A stretch of DNA of 64,000 bases, from NCBI RefSeq assembly GCF_018446385.1, contig NC_056000.1, positions 36,803,511 to 36,867,510 of the forward strand, given 5' to 3'. The stretch comes from Zingiber officinale (lineage: Eukaryota > Streptophyta > Magnoliopsida > Zingiberales > Zingiberaceae). Below are positions 24,704 to 36,076 of the stretch, in pieces. The position numbers were made by a program, and so were the translations under genes. Position 1 is the stretch's first letter. Each line of letters begins with the position of its first letter. The notes under the pieces were generated by a model that saw nothing but the letters and a program-made list of their open reading frames with translations, did no database searches and was not told where the DNA came from.

Positions 24704-24824
24704 TAAAATGTAAAATACGGTACCCCAAATAAAGATTTAATAATAAGGTTTAATAAACGAATAACCTTAACGGAATTTTTAGAAATTTTTAAAAATTTTC
24801 TGGAATCGGAGCTCGTATGGCGTA

Positions 24825-25631
24825 TGATCCGGTGATAAGGACGGGGGACCCTCGTTGGCGGAAAGTCAACGACACGTGGAGGTCAAAGATCAAGAGATGC
24901 AACCCGGAGACTCGACCGACCGAACTGGGAGGGTCGACCGGCATTAACCGACCGTAATGAGATGGCCGACCGGCGGTAATCCCCCGAGCCAAATGAATGA
25001 CAACCCGACTAGGGGTCGGGTTTCCGATGCTCAAAGGTAGAAAGGTTTCAAGGCCGACCGGCATGTCCGTTCGACCGGGGCACAAGGCAACAGAGGCAGG
25101 AGCAATCTCATCCGAGCATACGACCGGAAGTCCTCCCGGTCGGATCGATGCTTACAACCGGCGACAGAAGTGATACGCCTGCCGAGCGGCTGACCCGCTC
25201 GGCCCTGGAATAGTTGGCGACCGAGCCGTACACAGGATCATACGGTGGAAGCTTCCACCGTCACATCCGGGATATGCTCGGGCGATTGCGGAATGACGCC
25301 AGAGGTACTTTTCTAACACAGGCTCGTTAAGGTATGTTTGGGGAAGCGTGCACGCATCGGGAAGCGTGCACGCATCGGGAAGCGTGCCCGCGCTTCCCCG
25401 GGGTCCTATATAAGGACCCCCAGACGTCGACGAAGAGATGGGCAAATCTTTACTGTAGCCACATTACGCTGCCTCTCTCGTTGCCTGACTTGAGCGTCGG
25501 AGGGCCGTCGTTGGGAAACCCCTCCCGGCTCGGCTTCTTTACAGGTTCGCCGGAGATCTACACCACCAGTCGAAGACAGCAGAGCGTGCCACGTCCCCAA
25601 CGTCCGTCGACTCAGCACTCGGACAGGATCA
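24825..25631 (+). repeat. 5' LTR of the Tat element
   Basis: 807 bp, TGATCCGG to GGATCA. The TATA box lies in a perfect inverted repeat at 25400-25420 (arms GGGGTCCT and AGGACCCC). Upstream is an 18-bp unit GAAGCGTGCACGCATCGG in two full copies plus a partial one (about 25342-25397). Compared with the 3' LTR it lacks a 77-bp segment and has one extra 18-bp unit. Several RCCGAC words occur in the first 260 bp. Confidence 0.85.
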
Positions 25632-25676
25632 AATTGGCGACGTCTGTGGGAACGTACCTGAATCTGAGCCAAGAAG

Positions 25677-26804
25677 ATGGAAGAAACTGGACGTCAACTT
25701 CTGGTAACGCTCTCTCCCGAGAAGCTCGAAGCACTCGTCCAAGCACGAGCAGCAAAAATCGTGGAGCAGCACCAGAAAGCTTAGGCCGAGCGGGCAGCGC
25801 AGCAGGCGACATCAGCCTTGGGGGGCCGGGCACCACCCGAAGACCGGCAGGAACAGCTCTCAATATGGGGGCAAAATAAGGGACCGACCGGCACCCAGAT
25901 GAGGGCGCCACCCGCCCCGATACCTTTTCATCGGGCTCTGTTCTAGACGCCCTCGGAGGTAGCACAAGCTAATCAAGACAGAGGATCTTCATTGGACGAA
26001 GCACCCATCCGGGATGTCAAAAAAGGAAAGGCGCCCTGAACGGACGCGTCGCCCGAGCGGATCAACCGGCAGTTCTCAGAGGCCATTCTTCGCGATCCAC
26101 TGCCGAGGCATTATGTGCCCCCTGCGATCGGGGAGTACAACGGGACAACCGACCCAGACGACCACCTGGGTAAGTTCGACAGCACCGCCACTCTACATCA
26201 ATACACGGATGGTGTGAAATGCCGAGTGTTCCTCACCACGCTTTCGGGATCGGCGCATCGGTGGTTTCGGAGGCTGCCGAACGAATCCATCACAAGTTTT
26301 AAGGAATTCCGAACGGCGTTCCTCCATCATTTTGCAAGCAGCAGGCGCCACCAGAAGACAAGCGTCAATCTGTTTGCCATCAAGCAAGGCGCGAGGGAGC
26401 CGCTCCGAGCGTACATCCAGCGCTTCAACCAGGTGGCCATGGACATTCCAACGGTCACCTCGGAAACAATGATGAACGCGTTCACGCAAGGGCTCGTGGA
26501 CGGTGACTTCTTCCGCTCGCTCATCCGGAAGCCTCCCCGGGACTACGACCACATGCTGCATAAGGCCAACGAATACATCAATGTGGAGGAAGCCCAGGCG
26601 GCAAGAAGAAAAGAAGCCTTGAGTGACCAACCAGCTTCCGCCGAGCAGAAGCAACCCATCAGTCACCAGCTACCCAGAGGACCGAGAGCCGAAGCCGCCC
26701 GTCCTCATCAGCACACTCGGTCGCACGCCGTCCAGCAAGTCGCGGCTGATCGGCCCAAGCCCAGGGGGAAGGTATGGACCCCGATGTTTTGTTCACTCCA
26801 TTAG
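25677..26804 (+). pseudogene. gag of the Tat element
   Basis: The ATG at 25677 opens METGRQ-like gag sequence. The same frame continues to 26804, interrupted by TAG at 25782 and two later stops (near 25944 and 26037). From 26115 it is open and encodes the retrotransposon gag domain (EYNGTTDPDDHLGKFDSTA, LSGSAHRWFRRLPNESI, FAIKQGAREPLRAYIQRF, KANEYINVEEAQ). Gag forms the particle that packages element RNA. The protease follows in another frame beginning before this one ends, so either a programmed shift or a later indel separates them. Confidence 0.8.
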
Positions 26805-27703
26805 TCGGCTACTCACAACACCCGCGACTGTCAGAGCCTCCCCCCCCCATCGCTCATCCCGCGCCAAGGAGCTACCGTCGCCGATCGCCTTCACTAGACC
26901 GGCAACATCGACAACGGAGCCCCGTTCAAAGAATAGAAAGGAGATCCCCCGAGCGGCAGCACCGTCAGCAACCCGGAGTCCACCATCGGGCGTCGCATGA
27001 GCGACCAAGACCTTCCGCTCGGGAGGAGGAAAATAGGGACAACGCATCTCGGGGCAAGATCAACATCATCGCCGGAGGCCCGACCGACGGAGATTCCAAT
27101 AGATCCAGAAAGGCACACGCAAGGCAGCTGAGGATCCACGTGGTCGGCTGCAGCCAGGAAAGGGCAAGCGGACCCGAGATCAGCTTCAGGCCTAGGGACC
27201 TCGAAGGAGTTGAAGTCCCACACGATGACGCCCTGATCATTCGAGCGGTAATAGTCAACTATACTATTCACCGCATTTTCATTGACACAGGCAGCTCGGT
27301 CAATATAATATTCAAGAAAGCCTTCGACCAACTACAAATAGACCGATCTGAACTACTGCCAATGACGACCCCCCTCTACGGGTTCACTGGGAACGAAGTC
27401 TTGCCGGTCGGCCAAGTCCGGCTAGCTATCTCGTTGGGCGAGGAGCCGCTCAAAAGGACAAGGACCACCACGTTCATCGTGGTTGATGCTCCTTCTGCAT
27501 ATAACGTTATCTTGGGACGACAGCGCTCAACGAGTTCCGGGCGGTCGTCTCTACCTTCTGCCAGAAGATCAAGTTCCCGGTGGAAGATCAAGTAAGGGAG
27601 GTGCGGGGAGACCAACTGGCAGCTCGGAGATGCTATGTGGAGATGGTCCGAGCCGAATCCAAGTCCGCTCGGAAAGTGCCGCGAGTCGAGGTAAATACTA
27701 TAA
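26774..27703 (+). pseudogene. Tat element gag tail and aspartic protease
   Basis: An Arg/Pro/Ser-rich linker (26880-27050) precedes a retropepsin-like domain: RGKINIIAGGPTDGDSN, then HRIFIDTGSSVNIIF (the DTGS catalytic motif, about 27272-27310), LYGFTGNEVLPVGQVRLAI and AYNVILGR. After the NVILGR block a one-base frameshift (near 27522) breaks the frame. The expected continuation is readable in the next frame up to the MITE at 27712. The protease would cut the polyprotein during particle maturation. Confidence 0.8.
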
Positions 27704-27711
27704 CCGAGAAA

Positions 27712-28233
27712 TAGAGCTTTCAGACGGGCTAACCCGTGGCGGGGCGGGTCGGGGCGGGGCGGGCCAACCCGCCAACTTGACGGGTTGGAAAATTTCCAAC
27801 CCAGCCCATTCTAAGGCGGGTTGCAGGTTTGGCGGGCCAACTCGTGGGCCCATCAAAAATTTTTAAAAAAATTAAAAAATATTTCATATCTTTAACATTT
27901 TACTTCAAAAAAGTTTTCTACAATTAAATGTATACATAACATGTATTTTAAATATAAATGAACACAAACAGTACTTATGTTGAATGAAAAGTAATATTTT
28001 TATTTCAAAATTATAACAAAGAAAGATAATAAATTGACCTAAAACTTAGTTTACATATGTTTTTCAATCCGCGGGCCAACCCAAGCCCGAGCGGGTCGAC
28101 GACCCGCGCGGGTCGCAAGCCTAGGCGTGTCGGCCCACAGCGGACTTGGGTTGATAAAATTCCAACCCAACCCGCTTAAATTATTTGGCGGGGTGGACCA
28201 ACCCAACGGGCTCAACCCAAATTGACGGCTCTA
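27712..28233. mobile_element. Non-autonomous hAT-type MITE inside Tat pol
   Basis: A 522-bp insertion bounded by CCGAGAAA (27704-27711) and CAGAGAAA (28234-28241), an 8-bp duplication with one mismatch. Ends read TAGAGC...GCTCTA. The outer 100 bp on each side are GC-rich and mutually inverted (runs of GGCGGG/CCCGCC and GGGTTGG/CCAACCC), while the centre (27850-28060) is AT-rich. No coding capacity. It splits protease from reverse transcriptase. Confidence 0.75.
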
Positions 28234-28241
28234 CAGAGAAA

Positions 28242-30204
28242 CCACCTTCTTTGGTTTATGAAGAAAAAGAGGAGGTGCGGATTGACTATTCCTGACCGGA
28301 GGCCATCACCTTCATAGCATCCGATCTGGAGGAGAAGCGGAAGGAGAAGTTGATCAAATGCCTACGGCGAAATGCGACGTCTTCGCTTGGTCGACCCATG
28401 AGCTGCCAGGGGTCTCGCCAAGCATAGCGCAGCATGAACTTCACGTCCGGCCGGGCCGATGAAGGAAAGGAAAAGGGACTTCAGCGCGGAGCAGAATATA
28501 ATCATCCGGGCGGAGATAGAAAAGCTTCTGGAGGCCGGCCACATAAGGGAAGTACAATTCCCGAGTTGGCTTGCAAATGTGGTTCTGGTCTCCAAGCCGG
28601 GCAACAAGTGGAGAGTCTGCATCGATTTCCGGGACTTGAACAAGGCATGCCCGAAAGACTTCTACCCCCTGCCCCAGATCGATCAACTGGTGGACTCCAC
28701 GGCCGGGTGCGAGCTGATATGCATGCTGGATGCATACCAAGGCTACCATCAAGTGTCGCTCGCCCGAGAAGATCAGGAGAAGGTCAGCTTCGTCACGACA
28801 GACGGCACCTACTGCTACAATGTAATGTCGTTCGGGTTGAAAAATGCAGGAGCCACCTACCAGCGTCTAATGAACAAGGTATTCAGGGAGCAGATCGGAC
28901 GCAACTTGGAAGTGTACGTGGACGACATACTTATCAAGTCCTTCCAGGCGGCCGATCTCTATGCGGATATGGAGGAGACCTTCCAAACATTAAGAAGATA
29001 CGGAGTCAAGCTTAATCCTCAGAAGTGCATGTTCGGAGCAAAAGGCGGGCGCTTCCTGGGTTACATTGTGACCGAGCGGGGCATAGAGGCGAACCCCAGC
29101 AAGATAAAGGCATTACAAGACATGCCGCCTCCCAGAAATCTTCGAGAGGTACAGCGTCTCTCCGGTCGGATAACGGTGCTGTCAAGGTTTATCTCTAAGA
29201 CCACCGATCGGAGCCTTCCATTCTTCAAGATTCTCCGTAAAGCTACCAAGTTTCAATGGGACGAGGAGTGCGATCGGGCATTAGAGGAACTGAAGACTTA
29301 CCTGACTTCCTTGCCCGTGTTGGCGAAGCCGACTGTAGGTGAGCCACTCCGCATTTATTTATCATCAACTGAGCATGTTGTGGGCTCAGCATTAGTAAGG
29401 CCGAGCGGTGAAGAACAACCAGTGTACTTTTTAAGTCATATCTTAAAGGATGCTGAGTCTCGCTACACCGGTCTCGAGAAGTTGGCTTTCGCCTTGGTCC
29501 TTGCCGCTCGGAGGTTGCGCCCTTACTTTTTGGCGCACACCATTATTGTGATAACGAACAGCCCGTTGGCAAGGGTACTTCTGAACCATGAAGCATCCGA
29601 ACGGCTCATCAAGTGGACAACCGAACTTAGCGAATTTGACATCCAATATCAACCCCACTCGGCGATCAAGGCACAGTCCTTGGCAGATTTCGTGACCGAG
29701 GTACAAAAGCCCGAGCCCGAAGCTACATGGAAAATATATGTGGACGGGTCGTCCACTCGACTCGGAAGCGGAATTGGGTTCCTGCTACTTTCGCCTCAGG
29801 GAGAGCGAATGCATTTGTCCGTCCGGCTGGACTATCGGGCAACAAATAATGAGGTAGAGTACGAAGTCCTCATAGCCGGGCTGCAAGCCGCACGGCATGT
29901 TGGAGCCTGCCGGGTGGTGATTCACTCAGATTCCCAACTAGCCGCTCAACAACTCATGGGTGCCTTCGAGATAAACAATGCAAGACTCAGGTTGTACGCA
30001 GAGGCCTTTGAGAAACTCAAAACCAGTTTCACCGAGGTGGTGGTCCAGAAGATACCCCGAGCGAAGAACCAGGCGGCAGATGAGTTAGCCAAACTCGCAA
30101 GCTCGATATCGCCGGTCGTCATCCAGCAACCAATCGAGCAAGTATCTTTGGTAGCGCACGTGGACCGGATGGAAGGCTTCACATTCCCGAGCGATTGGAG
30201 ATAA
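28242..30204 (+). pseudogene. Tat reverse transcriptase with two RNase H domains
   Basis: The longest open part (28459-30204, 581 residues) starts within the reverse transcriptase. Visible are CIDFRDLNKACPKD, the LDAYQGYHQ catalytic Asp (residue 91), FGLKNAGATYQRLMN and YVDD at residues 153-156. The first RNase H (about 260-395) has lost its Asp (IYLSSTEHVVGSAL). A second RNase H of the archaeal/plant type (about 424-545) keeps D-E-D-D residues: IYVDGSS, NNEVEYEVL, IHSDSQL, NQAADELAKL. A dual RNase H marks the Tat lineage. Upstream, 28242-28458 carries the pol linker with a TGA and two frameshifts (near 28375 and 28450). A TAA at 30202-30204 separates it from integrase. Confidence 0.9.
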
Positions 30205-31425
30205 ACAGCCATCATGGAGTTTCTACGCTCAGGTGCCACGTCATCCGATCGGGAGGAAGCCCAACTGCTGAGGAGGAGAGCGGGTCGGTTCACTTTCATC
30301 GGAGATCAGCTTTACAAAAAGGCTTTCTGTCGACCGCTGTTAAAGTGCGTCAGCTCAGAGGACGCAGAATACATTCTCCAAGAGGTACACCAAGGATCTT
30401 GCGGAGATCATCCGGGCGGTCGGCCCTTGGCTAGGAAGATCCTGCTGGCTGGATACTTTTGGCCCACTCTCCACGAGGATGCCGCTCGGACTGTCGCAAC
30501 ATGTCTTTCTTGTCAAAAGTACCATAGTTGTTCTCATAGGCCGACGGAATAAATGAAAGCATCCACAGTGTCCTGCCCATTCGACCAGTGGGGCATGGAT
30601 ATCGTAGGACCTTTCCCTATGGCGACCGGACAACGGAAGTTCCTGTTGATGGCAGTTGATTACTTCTCCAAGTGGGTGGAGGCTGAGCCATTGGCCAAGA
30701 TAACCGAGTACATGGTCAAGAAATTCATCTGGCAAAACATCATCTGTCGGTTCGGCATTCTGCGTCGACTCGTGTCGGACGACGGACGACAGTTCGTCGG
30801 AAAGCAGCTCGAGAAATGGTGCAAGGGATATGGCATTGAGCAGCACTTCACGTCTGTGGCGTATCCCCAAAGCAATGGTCAAGCCGAAGTAGCCAACCGG
30901 GAGATACTCCGAATTCTTCTGGCTCGGCTCGACCACATGAGAGGAAACTAGATGGACGAGCTGCCGAGAGTCTTATGGGCCATCCGCACGACCCCTAAGG
31001 AGGGAACGGGAGTAACACCGTCCCACCTGGTGTATGGAGGCGAGGCGGTCATCTCAGTCGAAGTCGGCGTAGCGTCCGACCGGATCCAGAACTACGACGA
31101 TGATAATTCCGAGCGGAGGCAGCTTGAATTGGACTTGATCGACGAGGAGCAAGCCAAAGCGTCCGTCCGGCTGATGGCCTACAGGCAGAGAATGAAACAG
31201 AACTACAACCGCCGCGTGATTCCCTGAGCATTCCAGGTGGGCGACTTGGTCTGGAAGAAAGTGAAGTCGGTCGGGGACGTAGGCAAGCTGGAGGCGCCCT
31301 GGGCAGGACCATTCAAAGTCGTCGAGAAGCTCCGATCGGGGGCCTACTACTTGGAGGATGAGGATGGACGATGGCTAGAGAGACCATGGAGCGCAAACTA
31401 CCTCCAGCCCTATCAGGTCGGATGA
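30205..31425 (+). pseudogene. Tat integrase
   Basis: One reading frame broken by TAA (30550-30552), TAG (30949-30951) and TGA (31225-31227). It contains the zinc-binding HHCC region (HQGSCGDHPGG..., CLSCQKYH, about 30390-30530), the catalytic core (WGMDIVGPFPMATG, FGILRRLVSDDGRQF, PQSNGQAEVANREI; D-D-E) and a GPF-type C-terminal part (FQVGDLVWKKV, PWAGPFKVVEKL). There is no chromodomain, as expected for Tat. Three internal stops rule out function. Confidence 0.85.
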
Positions 31426-31570
31426 AAGGTGTGCCGATGTAATGTATTTCATGAATATTCCGTTCGGATGTTTCATTTGGTTGCAGGAATGAAAGATATA
31501 AGAACAAAGCAAAGGAATGATCATGGTGCACCAAGCGGGTAGCTGCATGATGCCGTAGCCAAGACCCCGT

Positions 31571-31783
31571 GCTGTTCGGTCGGGCGTATATTATCCGAGA
31601 CATATGCTCGATGGCGAAGACCCCATGTCGTTCGGCCGGGCGTATATTATCCGAGTCATATGCTCGATGGCGAAGACCCCGTGTCGTTCGACCGGGCGTA
31701 TATTATCCGAGCCATATGCTCGATGGCGAAGACCCCGTGTCGTTCGGCCGGGTGTATATTATCCGAGCCATAGGCTCATTATT
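31571..31783 (+). repeat. Tandem array 1: 56-bp unit, about 4 copies
   Basis: Units begin TCGTTCGGCCGGGCGTATAT and contain CCATATGCTCGATGGCGAAG. Four successive copies differ by a few bases. It lies in the Tat 3' region just after integrase and runs directly into the 64-bp array. Confidence 0.9.
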
Positions 31784-32745
31784 GAAGACCGTCGAGCAGC
31801 GACGTTAAATCTTAGAGTCGAACCGGCGACTATAAACCCTCCGTCCTGAAGACCGTCGAGCTCCGACGTTATACCCTAGAGTCGAACCGGCGACTATAAA
31901 CCCCCCGGTCGGAAGACCGTCGAGCTCCGACGTAAAACCCTAGAGTCGAACCGGCGACTGTAAACCCCCCGGCTTGAAGACCGTCGAGTTCCGACGTTAA
32001 ACCCTAGAATCGAACCGGCGATTATAAATCCCCCGGCTTGAAGACCGTCGAGCGACGACGTTAAACCCTAGAATCGAACCGGAAACTATAAACCCCCCGG
32101 CTTGAAGACCGTCGAGCAGCGACGTTAAATCTTAGAGTCGAACCGGCGACTATAAACCCCCCGGCTTGAAGACCGTCGAGTAGCGACATTAAATCTTAGA
32201 GTCGAATCGGCGACTATAAACCCTCCGGCTTGAAGACCGTCGAGCAGCGACGTTAAATCTTAGAGTCGAACCGACGACTATAAACCCTCCGGCCTGAAAA
32301 CCGTCAAGCAGCGACGTTAAATCTTAGAGTCAAACCGGCGACTATAAACCCTCCGGCCTGAAGACCGTCGAGCAGCAACGTTAAATCTCAGAGTCGAACC
32401 GGCAACTATAAACCCCCCGGTCGGAAGACCGTCGAGCTCCGACGTTAAACCCTAGAGTCAAACCGACGACTATAAACCCCCCGGTCGGAAGACTATCGAG
32501 CTCCGACGTTAAACCCTAAAGTCGAACCGGCGACTATAAACCCCCCGGCTTGAAAACCGTCGAGCAGCGACGTTAAATCTTAGAGTTGAACCGGCGACTA
32601 TAAACCCTCCGGCTTGAAGACCGTCGAGCAGCGACGTTAAATCTTAGAGTCGAAATGGCGGCTATAAACCCCCCGGTCGAAAGACCGTCGAGCACCGACG
32701 TTAAACCCTAGAGTCGAACCGGCGACTATAAACCCTCCGGTCGGG
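31784..32745 (+). repeat. Tandem array 2: 64-bp unit, about 15 copies
   Basis: Starts recur every 64 bp (31784, 31848, 31912, 31976 and so on), each beginning GAAGACCGTCGAG and containing TAGAGTCGAACCGGCGACTA. Two sub-types alternate in blocks: AGCAGCGACGTTAAATCTTA and AGCTCCGACGTTAAACCCTA. Retand elements are known for amplified tandem repeats at this position. Confidence 0.9.
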
Positions 32746-33110
32746 AAAAGATAATAAAATGGTCGACCTATGAGTCGAGAGGCCGATCGACCAAGTTACC
32801 AAAGGTACTTCGTGAACATCTAGCGGGGATTCCATTTAAAGAAGTGGGGGTGTTCAGGCGAGCGACCTAGTTACAGAGAATACTTCGTGAAAAATTCCTT
32901 TGGAAAGCAAGGCAGGGCGAGAAACGATTAATGAGAAGAAAATGGGGGAGACGCGAAGGGCAGTAGTTCGCGCTCCAATCGGAAGACACAAGTATTGACA
33001 AAAAAAGAGTAAGCTAATAAAAAGACGGCATATCTGCATTAAAATTCAGGCCCTTAGAGCCGATCGGAAGGGTTACAAAAAACACTACTCAAGGAAATCA
33101 TAAACACTCC

Positions 33111-35366
33111 TCACTCCAAGGGCTCGAAGATGGACTCTGGAACAGCAGCTTCCAGCAGGCCGGCCATGTCTCGAGGAGGAATAGAGGTATCCTCAGGGAG
33201 ATGACCCTTGACCTTCAGGTAGACAGTTGTCGCCCGGATGGCCTCTTCGAAGGACAGAACTAGCCGATCACTAAACTTGTCACCAAATGCGTCCGATCGA
33301 AGGTAGTTCTGTTTCAACACCTTGAAGCGGTCAAGTTCTCCGTCCTGGTATTCCTTTAGCGCCGCTCGGGAGGCGTCGAGAGCTCCTTGGAGATCTTTCT
33401 TATCTGCCTGAAGTTTAGCTTCAGTGGCAGATCGGCTCTCTTGCTCAGCAGATAGCAGATCGGTCAATTTTGTAACGCGCTGCTCCAGCGCTTGGACCTG
33501 CACCTTCATCGCGTCCAGATCAGCAACGACCCTATTTTTTCTGTTGGTGGCCACAGTGATCTGGTGGTCATGGGACTTGACTTGGACTTCTAGTCCAGCT
33601 ACTCTGGTTTTCAGGCCGGAAGACTTGTGCCACTCGGTCGCTAGCAGTTTTTCTGTATTGGTCAGCTCGGACCTAAGCGTAGCATACGAGGGCCCCTCAG
33701 CTGGCGCCCCTCCAGAAATTTGGAGTTTCTTCAACTCCTCCTCCAGTTCGGCTAGACGATTGCTGACCGCAATGTTCTCCACCCATTGCTACGTTCAGAT
33801 GGGATAATGTCAGGAACCTGGTGAAGTTGTCATACTAGCATGTTAAGAAACATACCTCAGTGGCTTGCTGCATATGACTGTCCGCTAGCTGACCGGGAGT
33901 CATCAGGGCAACTCGAGCCCTCACATCTTCCCACGTCTTGGCAAGCGACCCTCGGATGGTAACTTGATGCTCGGGAGCAGTGGGTCGATCCACCGCCAAA
34001 AGGAACTCCTCGGTAGGAAGATAGAGGACGAACTTGATCACTCGACGACCGCTCAGATCGGATTGGGAAGAGACGGCTCGGGTGGATGACTCGTCGAGCG
34101 GCGCAGAAATAATGTCCGAGCGTTTGAGCCGAAGGCGAACCCGGGGCAAAGAACTAACGGGTTACGCCCCAATTAAAGCTGCTGGCTAGTCGAGCTGGGA
34201 GGGAGTCCGATCAGACGAGATGGCCTCATATGCGGCGGGTAGCGGGTTGATTGCCTCTAAGGGGGCGTCGACTGGCCCAATCACCGGCTTCGCATGCGCA
34301 ATGGTCGTCCGACGTCACTTGCGTATTATCAATGGGGAATCGCCTGCCGACCGCTCCGCCTCCTCTGACGTAGGTTGTTGACCGGCCGAAGAGATAGCAT
34401 CCCCGGCCGCTCCAGTTGCAGGGACCTGAGCGGCAGACTCTCGGGCCTCAGTGGGAGTTCCTCCGCTTTCGCCCTCATGCGAGCCGACCGGCTCGATGCC
34501 TCGATCGGCCATCTCCTTGGCCACCACCGCTTCCATTTCGGCAGCTTTCAACTTCAGTCGATCAGCAACCTTGGCGCGCCACATGATGTCAGCTGCATAA
34601 CAGAAGAATAAATCAGTTAGACCAAAAGGAAAAAGGACAAGGGAAGTGCTTACCCATGCTGCTCGGAAGCTTCGTTCGGATCGGGCTCAAGCCGAATATG
34701 TACAACACCCCCTCGTGAAGTAGCTTGTTGATGTTGAACCTCTGGCCGGCTAATAGATTGGCTGCATGAAGATAATCCGGCTGACTCTTATATCTACCGA
34801 GGTCCGGAGGGCTCGGCACAGTGGTCTGCCATTGGGTGCGAAAGGATGACAGTTCGGGAAAGCGAAGGTAAAAATAACTTTCCTTCCAGTGTTTGTTCGA
34901 GGTCGGCATCTTATCGAAGAAGACGAGGCCGATCCGCGACGAGGCCGATCCGCGATTGGAAGAGGAAAGTACCCCACTCGGACTGTTTGGGATAGTAGAA
35001 GTAATGGAAAATTCTGGGGACTAAGGGGATGCCGTGTAGCTTGAAAAGGATTACTACGCCGCACAGCAACCTAAAAGAGTTGGGGACAAGTTGGTCGAGC
35101 AGGATGCGGAAATAATTACAAACCTCACGGATAAAGGGATGTAGAGGGAAGCGCAGACCGACCACAAATTGGTCACGAAAGAAGCAAACGGTGCCAGTCG
35201 GCAGATTGTGGGGCCGATCGGAAGAGGTGACCAAAGCTAGTCTATGGTCAGGAGGAAGTTCGAATTCGTTAAGGAAGCGTCCCGCGTCAGTCTCGTCAAA
35301 CCGGCTTACCATGGTCATATACCATAGGCCGAGAGAAGGATCCGAAGGCTGCGAGGTGCTAGCCAT
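33111..35366 (-). pseudogene. Antisense extra ORF of the Tat element (PF04195-like, three exons)
   Basis: It runs opposite to the element. ATG at 35366 begins MASTSQPSDPSLGLWYM. Exon 1 (34654-35366) has the 'putative gypsy-type transposon' domain: GLRFPLHPFIREVCNYF, LLDQLVPNSFRLLCG, GIPLVPRIFHYFY and SNKHWKESYFYL. Exon 2 (33856-34592) holds an Ala/Glu-rich linker and LKRSDII. Exon 3 (33111-33788) is a coiled coil (VSNRLAELEEELKKLQ, then RVTKLTDLLSAEQES). Borders fit GT-AG. Broken by a 16-bp tandem duplication (34922-34953) and by in-frame stops in exon 2 (34315-34317 and two more). Such antisense ORFs are reported in Tat elements; their role is unknown. Confidence 0.75.
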
Positions 35367-36076
35367 CGCCAGAACAGTATCAAGGAAGAAAGGACCGAGG
35401 AAAGAAGAATGAAAAGGTTGACGAAGGAGATCGAAACTATATTGAACGGATGCAAAGACCACCAGAAGGGAGAAAACGGAAGAAAGTAGAGATGGGAGAA
35501 GGCTTACTGGGAACGAAGCGTGAAGGAAGAGGTTGAAAGTTCGTCGGAGCACCGAGACAAGCGAGTGTCGGGAAGCTGGGCACGAGAGGAAGCACCAAAA
35601 GCACGAAGGCAGGAACGATGGAAGGAAAATTTGCGTCGGCGCTTCATAAACCCCGGGCTCAGTCCGCCATAACCGTCCGATCCAGGTCATCGAAACAAAC
35701 GTTAGCATCGGACCGTCAGATTTGAACCGACGCCTATCCAATCGAAGCTGATGCCCTCGCCGTACGATGACGGCAGACTTGCCAAGTGGCAATCAGCGAT
35801 TGGGCGGCATTTAATGAGCGCCATTACTCGCGCGTGGGCAGCTTAATGAGGATTGGCACGAATTTCGAGGAGACCCGACGACTCCGACCGCCCCCAAAAC
35901 AGTAGCGCAACAAGCAACGAATGGAGACTAAAACTACAAGGCATAGTCATCAACTCATTGGTCGGCCAAGCGAAGATATACTTTTGGGAGTGGCAAAGCG
36001 GTGTTACTCCAGCCGACCGGGTGTCCAGTCAGTCGGACTTAGCGCCTCCTTCGACTAGACTTGAGGGAGAGACATG

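Noticed and set aside
24789-25085. Similar frames at 24789-25085 and 36029-36337
   Set aside because: Both are in the Tat LTR pair; chance frames in non-coding LTR sequence.
25334-25879. 181-codon plus-strand frame
   Set aside because: It spans the LTR, the primer site and the gag leader in the wrong frame; composition-driven.
26193-27331. Long minus-strand frames opposite gag and protease
   Set aside because: Shadows of GC-rich gag/protease coding on the plus strand; no family resemblance.
31569-31849. Repetitive plus-strand frames (YIIR...MAKTPCR)
   Set aside because: Produced by the 56-bp array, not conserved protein.
31784-32745. Regularly spaced repeats resembling a CRISPR array
   Set aside because: The 64-bp units are contiguous with no unique spacers and lie inside a plant retrotransposon; this is a minisatellite.
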